From NCBI GenBank assembly GCA_022818135.1, contig JAFMSR010000018.1:21998437-22062436 (forward strand): DNA of 64,000 nucleotides, written 5' to 3'. This document shows positions 50,401 to 61,246 of this stretch, one piece after another. Below the pieces are notes generated by a model. That model ran no database searches. It worked only from the letters and a program-made list of their open reading frames with translations, and was not told the DNA's origin. The stretch's first letter is position 1, and the number at the start of each line of letters is the position of its first letter. The position numbers were made by a program, and so were the translations under genes. This DNA is from Saxidomus purpurata. Lineage: Eukaryota; Mollusca; Bivalvia; Venerida; Veneridae.

Positions 50401-53400
50401 CAGCAGTTTTACTGTATTTAAAGAGTTTGAACATTATGTCTTGTTTTGACTAAACAATTTTTTGTATGATAATCTGTTTATCATTGCTTTAAACTTTGAT
50501 TTTGTTTACAGTTACAGATAGCATCAATGTACTGCGGACTGAGATAGAAAACCACTTGAATGATAAAAGACAGGGCGAAAGGTTGAGGGAAGGGGTTCAC
50601 GTTGTTATCATCGGGGAACCAAACGTCGGCAAGAGTAGTTTGCTAAATGCCATCTGTGAGTGTTCACTTTTAGCTTAAGTCAGTGAAACTGTTGTATCTT
50701 TTTTTCTTTGAGTTTTGATTTATTTCAACAATATTTCAGTCAGTTATTCAGTACTAGCAGGCTGTGTACCCAACCATCCTTCTTGGTAATGTAAAGTCAG
50801 ACTAGTAAAAAGGCTTATACCTATGACCGTTAATCAGTGAAATGTTTAATGACTAGCTAGCTTTACCACTTGACAGCTTGTGGGTTTCCTTTCAACAAAA
50901 TACATTGTAGGTATATAATGATATTGCCAAATTATTAATAAGTCCTGAATTCAGTATGCATTTCCTTTTTATGGAAGGCTTGAACTTGATTGATGCTGTT
51001 TGTTTTCATGCTTCCTTGATTGTCTTATACCTGGAACAAGCGAAATTTGATTAGAAATACACAGATTAGATGAAAAGCAGCAAATTTGAGGAGCCCTGAA
51101 ACTGTTATATTTATATAAACATAAACAAGGTGATGCAAATATTTTATGAAATTAGTCTTTGGTTTAGATAAAATTGGATATGGTGTAAGATTTCCTTTTC
51201 TAATTTGTAATAGGCCAGAGACCTGCTGCCATAGTAACAGATATAGCTGGTACAACTAGAGATGTCATAGAAACACACATAAATATCAGTGGTTATCCAG
51301 TGTTACTGAGTGATACAGCTGGTCTAAGGGAGACACATGATGTTGTAGAACAGGAGGGTGTTATCAGGGCTGTAAAAAGGTCTGAAGTTTAAATGATACG
51401 CACAAAACAATTGCAGAAGTGCATTCCAATATATATCATAGACATTTTTAAAATGAGGTTATGACATATGTATGCAGAAGAACCTAAGTGATATATGATG
51501 CTGTCAGAGAATAGTCATGTTATAGATTTTATTTATAGACTTTTACAGAAAAATTATTTTTATGCAAGTCAGACATTTAAGATGTCAAGCACATGTATTA
51601 AGAAAAGGATGTAAAATTTCCCAAGTGTGCCGATGCTTCAGGGTGGGCCCTGCACTTTATTTGGAAGAAGTAGAAATTAGACTTGATGAATTTTGCATTA
51701 TTTTACAGAGCAAATGAAGCAGACGTCAAAGTTATTGTCGTGGATATATGTAGTCAAGAGTTCATGAAATATCAGAGTATAGAAACATTCTTATCTCATC
51801 AGTTTACTAAACTTGGATTAGAGAATATTCACGTGAGAAATGACAAGAAGTTAACTGGCGATGTATTCAGTAAAACAGACAAATGTTTGAAGATGACAAC
51901 CAAGATTTTTGTAAAACCATTATTGCCTTCAACAAAGTGGATTTAGTGCAAGATAGTGAAATGTTAAAGGTGATTGAAATATTTTCTGATAAGGGCATTG
52001 GAACAGGCAGGGGAAACACTGATAACTGTCAGACATTGAAGAAATTAGGAAATAAAGAGCTACAGAAGAACATCACAGGTCAAGTAACAGATAAAATGTC
52101 TGAAAATACATCCAATAAGATGGAAGATTGCAGCCCTGACTTTAATGTGATTGAAAAGAATGAGAAAAGAACTTTTGGAACAAATACATCTCAGGCCATA
52201 TATTGTCACACTTCACAAGTTAAAGAACATACCAGGTAACAGTTAGTTATTCAGATCCTTGGCAATTAAGGGATGTTTAGATACACAAAACTTGAGCATC
52301 TGTTGAAAGGGAGACTAAAGCAACACAAAACAATAATTTATATATACTTGTTGCTTCCCTTGAAGTGATACTGTCATACATGTAAAAACTAACTAAGAAT
52401 AAGTTTAAGGTGTTTTTATCAGGTCAATGTGTACTGTCATGAACAATATGTCTGAAGAAACAAGTATACACATATGCTCTTATCCGATTAACACATATGC
52501 AATGCTGTCATGTTTGCAAACTCAGCAATACCTGCCCCAACAGTATTATTATTGTCTCTTTTAAGTTTTTGTCTTTTTTTTCTGTTAAAATAAAATGGAT
52601 AGTTTTCAAAAACTTCTTATATATTTACAGAAATAGTTTAAGGCAGACACAAGATACGGCAACGTCTACAGCTGGTGTGGGGTTGTCCTCTGTGTGTTTT
52701 ATTTCATGTGTTACTGGTGAAGGTATGGACAAATTCCTAGACATCCTCAAAGACAGGGTTGCTAGACCTGTAAGTATTTTAAAAATACTTCTCACGTTTT
52801 TACTGATTTATACTAATTTTATTTACTCTCCATTATGAAACAAATTCTTACAACTTCAAATATATCTCGAGCCTCACTCCGGATGGGATCACCCTTGAGG
52901 TGAGAAAGGTAATATGGAATTATTGTGTCTTGCCTAAGGACCCTTCAACTTTATGACGCTTGTATGGATCAAACCTGGTACACACGGATCCTGAGGAGAA
53001 CATTCTACCATGTGTCATGGTAGCCCTTTCCAGCTGTTATTGTCATCTAGGTTAGCTAAATCAGTAAGAGTGTATTATTCATAGTGTGTACATAATTACA
53101 GAATCAAAGAGGTTGCTAAACATTTATGTTCAGTCAAAATAAAGAACAGTTTTAAGTCCAGTGTAGTCCTTTCAGTATTCTATAGCTGTTGAATGTAACT
53201 TACAATATAAAACACTTATTGCTAGTGTTCTTGGAGCAGTGTACATCTGTTTTCATTTTAACTTTAAATATCTACAGAATTATGGCCATTGAAATGATTA
53301 TGTGGAAGTTTTATAATAAACGTAATAGTAATAATAATGATAATAATAATTTTAATAATAACGTAATAATGATAATAATAATAATTATTTTATTTCAAGT

Positions 53401-53901
53401 ATGTGACATATTACGGTATACAAGATGAAATAAATGTACTAGTAAATACCTTATTTACAATAGGGCCTTCTAAACAAAACCTTTAATATCTCCCAGAACA
53501 ATTTTACTCCTAGATGATTGACATACATGTAGGTAGAAGCAATATTAGAAGAATTTACACATAATGTTTTAAAGTTTGTGGAACAACTGCAATTCTGCAA
53601 GACTAGTTTTCATCTCATTAAATTTTACTTTCTCTTTGTTTGTAAGTACCTAGCTCTGATTTTCAGGTGTGGGAATCCATTGAGCGGACATCCCAGTTTG
53701 ACGCAGGCTCGGCATCGTTCACATCTAACAGAGTGCCTCGACTACCTGGAACAATATAATCTTATGGTGGATCAGGGTGATGCAGTGCTTGCATCGGAGT
53801 CTTTAAGATGTGCACTGAAGGAAATTGGAAAAATAACTGGAAAAATATCATCAGAAGAAATTCTTGATGTCATTTTTAGGGATTTTTGTATTGGAAAATA
53901 A
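47408..53901 (+). CDS. GTPBP3: tRNA modification GTPase GTPBP3/MnmE, mitochondrial
   Basis: Nine exons are inferred: 47408..47852, 48200..48335, 48897..49050, 50008..50080, 50512..50655, 51214..51379, 51709..52235, 52631..52769 and 53667..53901. The protein, with its partner MTO1/GidA, makes 5-taurinomethyl (or carboxymethylaminomethyl) uridine at wobble U34 of mitochondrial tRNAs. An Arg/Ser/Lys-rich presequence precedes the TrmE N domain (TIFSLSSG at 83-90; [10 protein letters not shown]). The helical domain has [14 protein letters not shown]. The G domain shows G1 GEPNVGKSS (about 304), TTRD, G3 DTAG (about 351) and G4 NKVD. The C-terminus is FCIGK, with the conserved MnmE Cys. Two joins fail: exon 7 changes frame between 51874 and 51943, and exon 9 needs one base fewer after exon 8. 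The donors at 49051 (GTTTTA) and 51380 (GTCTGA) are weak. Gene identity is certain; intactness is not. Confidence 0.92.
48380..48690 (+). repeat. Degenerate minisatellite in GTPBP3 intron 2
   Basis: Diverged units of about 30 bp built from TTTGCAGAGAACTTTGCC and AAAGGTTTTTGTC run through most of the intron. Confidence 0.65.
49533..49790 (+). mobile_element. tRNA-derived SINE, family S1, copy 3, in GTPBP3 intron 3
   Basis: The best-preserved copy: head CCATGGTCGAGTGGTTAGTG ... GGGTTCAAGCCC, then TGTGTGAAAGTTGGCAGTTT, CTTACGGATGATAGGAGTCT and AACTGCCTGCC, ending in ACTCCTACAACAACAAC. Confidence 0.85.
52865..53035 (-). mobile_element. tRNA-derived SINE in GTPBP3 intron 8
   Basis: On the minus strand GGGCTACCATGACACATGG and CCAGGTTTGATCCATAC resemble the head. 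They are followed by GTCCTTAGGCAAGACAC, the motif shared with the fragments at 17470 and 26170. Confidence 0.55.
53322..53392 (+). repeat. (AAT)n-rich microsatellite in GTPBP3 intron 8
   Basis: An interrupted AAT/GATAAT run lies in the large last intron. Confidence 0.8.
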
Positions 53902-54027
53902 AGAAGCCTACACTAATCATATAAAGTACTGGAAACTTTTATGTCTATCTTTAGTTTTCGTTGAGCTCATGTGTGTTGCAATTGCAAATTTATGAAATAA
54001 CATTCGTTGCAGTGGTGTTCATCGTTT

Positions 54028-54033
54028 AATAAA
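54028..54033 (+). promoter_or_regulatory. Poly(A) signal AATAAA for GTPBP3
   Basis: A canonical hexamer lies 127 bp after the stop codon and is the first one downstream. Confidence 0.6.
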
Positions 54034-54099
54034 CAATGATTTGGAGTACTGATAAGCAGTTATGGTTTATAACTGTGCATCAGAATGACAAATTATTGT

Positions 54100-55240
54100 T
54101 TATTAGATGATAACAACGCTGAAAAGGATGTTATTATGATTCTAACATGACCAGATATTACAAGGTGAATATATGCAAAGCTCTATTTTCTATGCGAACA
54201 CTCATTTAAAGTCATATTTTTTAAAACTATAGCAGAGGGCTACTCAAGAAATATTTTATCCAAAATTGTTCTGAAATTGGGCAAATGATTTTGAACAAGC
54301 AGATTTTAAAAGCTTTTCGTTTTTGTTGGAATGACAATCAGCATTGACAGTTGGAATGGGCTTTAAACTTCTACAACAAAAGAACAAGTAGATTTGATGG
54401 AAAGAGCCTGAAAGAGAAAGGAGAAGATTCAACATGGCGGGTGAAATGTTGTCAGATGACGCTTGAAGTAAATGTAGATGATGGAGAGACAGATAACGAA
54501 CATCCAAACATCGTAAAAGCTCACTATACATGTATAAAGCACTTAAATTTGTGCTCCAGTAAGCAAGAATATTCAAACTGTAATTTTCCGGCTTCAAATA
54601 TTAAGCTGCCAGAACAATCATGGATTCCTAATGGGTCATACTTGTGTTATTTAGACTGGTACAAGTAGGCTCATTTCAACTTGGACAAATTGCAACACTT
54701 AAGTCATTAAATGTTTTTAGTCAATGACACTAAATTGTCGTCCGGTAATTTCAACAAATTTGCCTAAAGGTCACTCACATCTGCTTGTCAGAACGGCATA
54801 TTTTATGTTTCAAATTATTTTCATTGGAAGAATCTGCTTTCTGAGATTAGACTGGTTGCAAGTAGTTCTTGAAGTAAAAAACAGACTGTACCACTCGTGA
54901 AGGATAACCTTATAAATGAGGTACTGGTATTTGTGTTCATTTCAGTAACTTAGATAAAGGATATTTTAAAGATATTTTTGTTAATTTAGTTTTATATTCC
55001 AATGAAAGTACAGCGAGTCCTTTCACAAATTTTTGACAAAATTTTGGAAATTTCTCACTCTAGTACAAATGCAGGTAAAGTTTTTGTTTCTTTTGTTTTT
55101 TTAACTTTAACCAAAAGGGAAATCTTTAGTTTTTGTTAAATTTTTTAGCTTACCTGATTATCTTACAGTATTAATAAAGCTACAATTTGCTGACTGAACA
55201 ATGTAAAGACAGTTTTTCAACATTGGTTCTGAATCATTTT
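54100..55240. other. Intergenic, no gene supported
   Basis: An open frame of 105 codons at 54351-54668 (plus) and one of 113 codons at 54256-54597 (minus) overlap head to head. Neither has a recognisable domain, signal sequence or splice context. Confidence 0.35.
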
Positions 55241-55244
55241 GTTA

Positions 55245-55350
55245 TTCAGTATGCTAATTTTCAGACAGCACCCCTAAGAACAATTAATGGTACTGTCCAA
55301 ATTACAAATTTGGCAAGTCCATTTTAGAAATGCAGGAGGGTTAGGGTTAA
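55245..55350 (-). mobile_element. Dispersed repeat G, partial copy 3
   Basis: CACCCCTAAGAACAATTAAT then GGTACTGTCCAAATTACAAA complements the copy at 31205. The ATCATGATCA hairpin part is degraded. Confidence 0.5.
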
Positions 55351-55380
55351 GTTAATAGTTCCTGTGATTGCTGGGTTATA

Positions 55381-56246
55381 CAGTTCGACCCTGATTATTC
55401 AACAACCTATTATTCGTATACCTGGTGTAATCCGAAGACAATATTCGGTCCCCAAATGTTTTATATATAAATGTATATAAAAATAAACTGGTTATTCGAA
55501 ATGGATTTTACGAATACCTGGTGTTATTCAAAGTGTTTTTTCAGTACGATTGACAATGTTTGTAAGGAATTTCACACCCATTATTCGAAATGCATTCCAA
55601 TCAAACCAATAATTGCTGACAAGCTCGCCTTGTGAAAAAAACGACACACGGTCGGCCCGTTATATGTGCTAAGGTGTGATAATTACATACTCGCTTTAAC
55701 CTTGTTTGTTTAATACCAAAGGAACAACTTTTGTTTTTGTTTGAAAGTCGGTTAAAGATGTTCACCTTTAATTTCGAATAACAAACTCGTGACTACCAAA
55801 CTACCATGCCTATTTAAAGCATGACTTTCAATTTAACTGTCAGAAGAAAAATGACATCTACTGTTCAGAAGTAATTTGGGTTTAGCAATCTGGCAAGGGA
55901 CCCTGTAACGGGGGGATAACCAGATCAGCTGATATCTTCCTTTCCATTCGTACTGAGCAATCCAGCCCCGGAGGATACCTAGATCAGCAACGAGTGTAAA
56001 GGGTTTAAAAAGGAAAAAATAAATGAAACTTTTGATATGATTTATTTCTGTTTTCCTTTTCCTTTCATCTAAATGATATACACAATGTATATTACGTTAA
56101 GCGTCAGTGATAGCTATATACATTTATGTATTGACGATTTACATATCAATCAGCTGGCCATCTTCGGGACTTGGATTATTCGAACCCATGGATTATTCGA
56201 AGTAAAATCTTGGTCCCCGGCACTTCGAATAATCGAGACTCGACTG
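55381..56246. mobile_element. TA-flanked pogo/Tigger-like TIR element (866 bp)
   Basis: Left end CAGTTCGACCCTGATTATTC and right end (reverse complement CAGTCGAGTCTCGATTATTC) are inverted repeats, with further matched subterminal ATTCGAA and GGTCCCC blocks. TA flanks both ends (55379-55380 and 56247-56248). CAG...CTG termini with a TA duplication are typical of pogo/Tigger-type elements. There is no transposase frame. Confidence 0.75.
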
Positions 56247-56349
56247 TAGATCATTGCATAAAAAATAGCACTTCAAGTTTTGTTTGGGCTGTTAAAAATA
56301 GGAGCTCAACACCGTGGAGTACATTAGATTTTTAGCCCCCTATGGCTAT

Positions 56350-57136
56350 GCCAGGGTGAGCTTTTCTGATTGATGATTGTCCATCGTCCGTCAAATTCAA
56401 ATGACATCTTCTCTGAAACCACTAGGCCAATGTTGATAAAACTATGCAGGAATGTTCCTTGCATGAAGCTCTACCAAAATGTTCAAAGAATTCCATTCCA
56501 TGCAGAACTCTGGTTGCTATGGCAACAAATAGGAAAAACTTTAAAAATCTTCTCTGAAACCACAAGGCCTAGAGCTTAGATATTTGGCATGTAGCATTGT
56601 CTAGTGGACCTCTACCAAGATTGTTTAAATTATGAGCCCCGGGTCAAAATTGACCTTGCGCAGGTGGTCACTTAGTTTTTGCATAAGCTTATATAGGAAA
56701 AACTTTTAAAATCTTTTTCTCTCAAACCACAAGGCCTACAGCTTAAATATTTGGCATGTAGCATTGTCTAGTGGACCTCTACCAAGATTGTTCAAATTAT
56801 GACCCCTGGGTCAAAATTGACCCCGCTGGGGTGGTCACTTAGTTTTGTAACGGCTTATAATATAGGAAAAACTTTAAAAATCTTCTCTGAAACCACAGGG
56901 CCTAGAGCTTAGATATTTGGCATGTAGCATTGCCTAGTAGACCTCTTCAAAGTTTGTTCAAATTATGACATGACCCTGGGGTTAAAATTGACCTTGCCCA
57001 GGGGGGTGGGGGGGGAGACATACATAGACGTATATAGGAAAACCTATTTGGTATATAACATTATCTAGTGATCTTCCACCAAGCAAGTGGACTTGTACCA
57101 AGGTGAGCGATATAGGCCCATCTTAGCCCTCTTGTT
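56350..57136 (-). mobile_element. Dispersed element family A, copy 2
   Basis: Reverse complement of the copy at 6562-7250: on the minus strand it starts AACAAGAGGGCTAAGATGGG and continues with three to four units with 'TCATAATTTGAACAATCTTG' blocks. It ends in the stretch AGAGTTCTGCATGGAATGGA ... GACGGACGATGGACAATC. A C-rich run on the minus strand (about 57000-57013) lies in one unit. Confidence 0.8.
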
Positions 57137-57219
57137 TAAATTACATCTGATAATTATGCATATAAAACCAGATTTGGTGTTATGACAGCATGGACTTCAA
57201 AAAGTAAGAAAGGGAATTC

Positions 57220-58452
57220 ATTATACCCCTGAAACGAAGTTTGGGGGGATATATAGGAGTCACCCGGTGGTTGGTCGGGCGGGTGGTCGGTTCGTCGGTC
57301 GGTCAGGCGGTCTGTTGCATTTTCCTTGTCCGGAGCATAACTTGAAAACTTCTAGTTTGAATTCAATACAACTAAATACAATGGTCAAGCACATTGAGAG
57401 GAAGTGCAGTGCACAAGAACCATAACTCCATCTTGACTCATTACAGAGTTATTGCCCTTTGTTACTTTTCCTTGTCCGGAGCATAACTTGAAAACTGCCA
57501 GTTGGAATTCAAAACAACTTCATACAATGATCAAGCACAATCAGAGGAAGTGCAGTGAACAAGAACCATAACTCTATCTATAGTAATTACAGAGTTATTG
57601 CCCTTTGTTACATTTCCTTGTCTGGAGCATAACTTGAAAACTACTGATTGGAATTCAATACAAATTCATACAATGGTCAAGTACATTGAGAGGAAGTGCA
57701 GTGCACAAGAACCATAACTCTTTCTTGACTCATTACAGAGTTATTGCCCTTTGTTTTTTCTTTTCCTTGTCCGGAGCATTACTTGAAAACTACTCGTTGG
57801 AATTCAATACAACTTCATAAAATGGTCTAGCACAATGAGAGGAAGTGCAGTGTACAAGAACCATAACTCTATCTTGAGTATTTACAGAGTTATTGCCCTT
57901 TGTTACTTTTCCTTGTCCAGAACATAACTTGAAAATTACTGGTTGGAATTCAATACAACTTCATACAATGGTCAAGTACATTGAGAGGAAGTGCAGTGCA
58001 CAAGAACCATAACTCTTTCTTGATTCATTACAGAGTTATTGCCCTTTGTTACTTTTTCTTGTCCGGAGCATTACTAGAAAACAACCTGTTGGAATTCAAT
58101 ACAACGTCATACAATGGTCTAGCACAATGAGAGGAAGTGCAGTGTACAAGAACCATAACTCTATCTTGAGTATTTACAGAGTTATTGCCCATTTTTACTT
58201 TTCCTTGTAGCAGAGCATAACTTGAAAACTACTGGTTGGAATGCAATACAACTTCATACAATGGTCCAGCACAATGAGAGGAAGTGCAGTGTACAAGAAC
58301 CATAACTCTATCTTGACTAATTACAGAGTTATTGCCAAGAACAATATCTCTATTTTAGTTTTTTTTTGCAAGGTATTCTGTTACTACGAACTTCCTCAGT
58401 TTATAAAGCAGTCTTTCGGGGGTATTAATCACATTTAGTGATAGCTCTAGTT
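57220..58452 (-). mobile_element. Dispersed element family C, copy 2
   Basis: The opposite orientation to 34018-35177. On the plus strand it starts ATTATACCCC and CGAAGTTTGGGGG, followed by a GGTCGG/GGGCGG microsatellite (about 57270-57305). Seven units of 146-149 bp follow (CCTTGTCCGGAGCATAACTT blocks at 57324, 57470, 57616, 57765, 57911, 58057 and 58203). It ends with GGGGGTATTAATCACATTTA and GTGATAGCTCTAGTT. Confidence 0.9.
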
Positions 58453-58850
58453 TTAAATTGGAGCAAACAAGTCTTAAGAGTATTGGGTCTTATTTTCACA
58501 CTGTGAGATTAATGACTGTAAACAGTGCATAGTTTTTGCTGCAGTTTCAGATTTGTTAAGAGTCAAGTGTTTTCTAACGGCTAACGGCTAATAAAGTTTG
58601 AAACTCGAAGAGCAAATAGATGAACCACATGGCTGACTAGAAGCTATTAAAGATCTATGATTGTAAAAATGTTCATGAGCTCATTTTTGTTATAATTGCA
58701 GGATTTTTGGGTCTTCACAAATTCATAATTGTGCTAAAACATCTACAACCCCACAATTGGACTGCTCTGTGAAAATTTGTCCCCACTAATTCAGATACAG
58801 ATGAAGTAGAAAATACAAGTTGACTGGTAGTGTAAATACTTTCATTTCAG
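58453..58850 (+). other. Upstream region of the secreted-precursor gene, ending in a 3' splice site
   Basis: Nothing coding is recognised. The sequence CTTTCATTTCAG (58839-58850) is a good acceptor 25 bp before the ATG of the secreted precursor, so a 5' UTR exon should lie here or further left. Confidence 0.4.
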
Positions 58851-58875
58851 GTTTCCAGTGACCTTGACATTCAGG

Positions 58876-60051
58876 ATGTTTCTGTTGGCATTGATGTTGT
58901 TGGCACTAGCGGAAAGCAGAGACCTGCAGAGGAGAGAACACGCGTCTTTAGGTATGTCCGACTTGAAATCATTGAATGGTAGAGACATCAAACAGTTAGC
59001 ACAGCTAGCTGGAGAGATCAAAGGCCTAGGAGAAAAGAGGAATTCCAGGGAGCTTCTGAAAGGGTCTGTTTCAAAATCTGTAAGGGATTTGAAACAGCTT
59101 GAGCTGATTGCACGAAATTTTGCTGGCTCAAAAACCAAAAATGGAAAAGATTTGCAGCAAGGTGAACAATTCAACAATGTTGTCAAGAAATTTGCAGACG
59201 TCTCAAAAATAACTGAAAGGGGCTTAAAGAAAGAGTTGAAATCTATCAAGAGTTTGAAACCGTTTGAACATCCACTGGGAAAACTAAAGAATTTTCAAAA
59301 AGGCTTGTTTTCAAGATCATCAGAAGACTGGCAGAGGGCTGAAAAACTTGCATCAGGTATCCGGGAGTTGAAGCCAGGACTAATATCTAAACTTGGAAAG
59401 AATGTTAATCAGAGGGACCAGGTACCAGTGAAAGCTGACAGCTTGTCATCAGTTGATGGTATCTTGTTTCCATCGGAACGAGAGTCAGAAAAAGATGTAA
59501 AACAGAGGAACCAGATAGAACAAGCTCATGCAAAAGCTTCTTCTGGTAATATCTTGAGCTTTGACTGGTTCCCATGGAAAAAAGATTCAAAGAGAGATGA
59601 AAAACATGGGGACCAAACACAAAGAGATGTTGGAAACCTTTCACCTGATAATATTTTAAGCTTTGATTGGTTCCCATGGAAACAAGAACTATCCAAACCT
59701 GCAAGAGATGTAAAAGAAAGGGAACCAGAAAAGAAGTCTGGAGACTCTCAGTCTAAGTATGGGTGGAACTGGAAGGATCATTTCATACCTCGTCCAGGAG
59801 AGAATGAAAATCAAAGGAACCAGGCTGCTAGAAAGGTTACCAGCATTACTCCTGCAGAAACATGGAGAAAGGGGTTATTGGCTAAACTAAATAAGGAAGT
59901 AAAAGCAAGAGAGAGTAGCATCAAAGATAAAAAGGAACATTTATCTATTGCTGGCAAGAGGTTTTCTGTAGAAAAGGTGGGAGATTGCTACTATGTTTGT
60001 GACGACGTCTGTGACCCAGTATGTTACCCATCTTGTGAGCTCAAATGTTAA
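58876..60051 (+). CDS. Secreted dibasic-rich repeat precursor with periodic six-cysteine C-terminus (family unknown)
   Basis: A single coding exon encodes 391 aa. The ATG at 58876 was chosen because it begins a clean signal peptide (MFLLALMLLALAES, cleavage near residue 14-16). The rest is very hydrophilic, rich in Lys, Arg, Glu and Gln, with many basic pairs (for example RR near 19, EKR near 50, KR near 242, GKR at 360-362). Imperfect units of about 30-36 residues recur: ILFPSE at about 196, NILSFDWFPWK at 225 and again at 259, YGWNWKDHFIPRPG at 295. The C-terminus has Cys at 371, 375, 379, 383, 387 and 391, exactly C-x3 five times then C, after a GKR processing-type site. No other Cys is present. 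I do not recognise the family; a processed peptide precursor or an extracellular matrix protein are both possible. An AATAAA follows 36 bp after the stop, so the gene looks complete and intact. Confidence 0.85.
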   Translation: MFLLALMLLALAESRDLQRREHASLGMSDLKSLNGRDIKQLAQLAGEIKGLGEKRNSRELLKGSVSKSVRDLKQLELIARNFAGSKTKNGKDLQQGEQFNNVVKKFADVSKITERGLKKELKSIKSLKPFEHPLGKLKNFQKGLFSRSSEDWQRAEKLASGIRELKPGLISKLGKNVNQRDQVPVKADSLSSVDGILFPSERESEKDVKQRNQIEQAHAKASSGNILSFDWFPWKKDSKRDEKHGDQTQRDVGNLSPDNILSFDWFPWKQELSKPARDVKEREPEKKSGDSQSKYGWNWKDHFIPRPGENENQRNQAARKVTSITPAETWRKGLLAKLNKEVKARESSIKDKKEHLSIAGKRFSVEKVGDCYYVCDDVCDPVCYPSCELKC

Positions 60052-60087
60052 TTTTCATTTCAGCATAAAAAGCGTTTATTCTGTTTT

Positions 60088-60093
60088 AATAAA
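60088..60093 (+). promoter_or_regulatory. Poly(A) signal AATAAA for the secreted precursor
   Basis: A canonical hexamer lies 36 bp downstream of the stop codon and ahead of the family D element. Confidence 0.7.
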
Positions 60094-60173
60094 TGCAGAT
60101 ATTGCTGTGAAATTTCTAGCAAATATACTACAGTATGTGTCTGTTTTGCGGATTTTCAACTAAAGTATTTCAT

Positions 60174-61246
60174 AACAAGAGCTGTCCCTCACAAGTGACG
60201 AATGCCCCCGAAAGAGGTGCCTCACAGTCTGTGTCCTCTCCATGTGCTCAATAAATGTGCTATGTAATTTTAAAATCCTTCCATGCATGACAGAGTAATC
60301 ATGCATACAGTATTCCATTACTTTAAACACTAAGTGTGACCTTGACCTTTGAGGTAGGGACTTGGGTCTTGCACACTACACATCCGCTTGATGTGCTAGA
60401 CATTTGTGCCAAGTTATTTTAAAATCCTTCAAAGCATAATAAAGTTATAGTCCGGACACAAATGTATGCATATATACAGGATTCCATTACCTATAAAATC
60501 TAAGTGTGACCTTGACCTTTGTGGTAGGGATGTGGGTCTTGCACGCGACACGTCGTCTTGATGTGCTAGACATTTGTGCCAAATTATTTTAAAATCCTTC
60601 AAGGCATGACAAAGTTACGTCAGGACACGAATGTGTGCATATATGTTTTATAGAGGAATCCATTACCTTCAAACTCTAAGTATGACCTTGACCTTTGAGC
60701 TAGGGACGTGGGTCTTGCACGCGACACGTCGTCTTGATGTGCTAGACATTTGTGCCAAGTTATTTTAAAATCCTTCAATGCATGACAAAGTTACAGTCCG
60801 GACACGAATGTGTGCATATATGCTTATATAGAGGAATCCATTACCTTCAAACTCTAAGTATGACCATGACCTTTGAGCTAGGGACGTGGGTCTTGCACGC
60901 GACACGTCGTCTTGATGTGCTAGACTGTGTGCCTAGTTATTTTAAAATCCTTCAATGCATGACAAAGTTACAGTCCGGACACGAATGTGTGCATATATAG
61001 AGGATTCCATAACCTTCATACTCCAAGTGTGACCTTCACCTTTGAGGTAGGAATGTGGGTCTTGCCCGCCCACACGCCGTCTTGATGTGCTAGACATGTG
61101 TGCCAAGTTATTTTAAAATCCTTCAATGCATGACAAAGTTACAGTCCGGACACGAATTTGTAAGGGGGGGCGCCGGACGGACGGACAGCGGACGACGGAC
61201 GGACGGACAGCGGACGCGGTGCTTGCCACCCTTCGGGGGCATAAAA
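60174..61246 (+). mobile_element. Dispersed element family D, copy 1
   Basis: Begins AACAAGAGCTGTCCCTCACA and GAATGCCCCCGAAAG. It carries about six units of about 165-180 bp (each with TGATGTGCTAGACATTTGTG and TTTTAAAATCCTTC), then a GGAC-rich microsatellite (about 61176-61218), and ends CCACCCTTCGGGGGCATAAA. CCCCCGAAAG and CTTCGGGGG are subterminal inverted repeats. It sits about 120 bp after the stop codon of the secreted precursor. Confidence 0.9.

Noticed and set aside
51833..51870. A 38-nt intron (GTGAGA ... TTCAG) to explain the exon 7 frame change of GTPBP3
   Set aside because: It is too short for a normal intron and the sequence after its acceptor starts with an in-frame stop codon (TAA).
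54351..54668. 105-codon plus-strand frame after GTPBP3
   Set aside because: No domain, no splice context, and an overlapping minus-strand frame of similar length; looks like chance.
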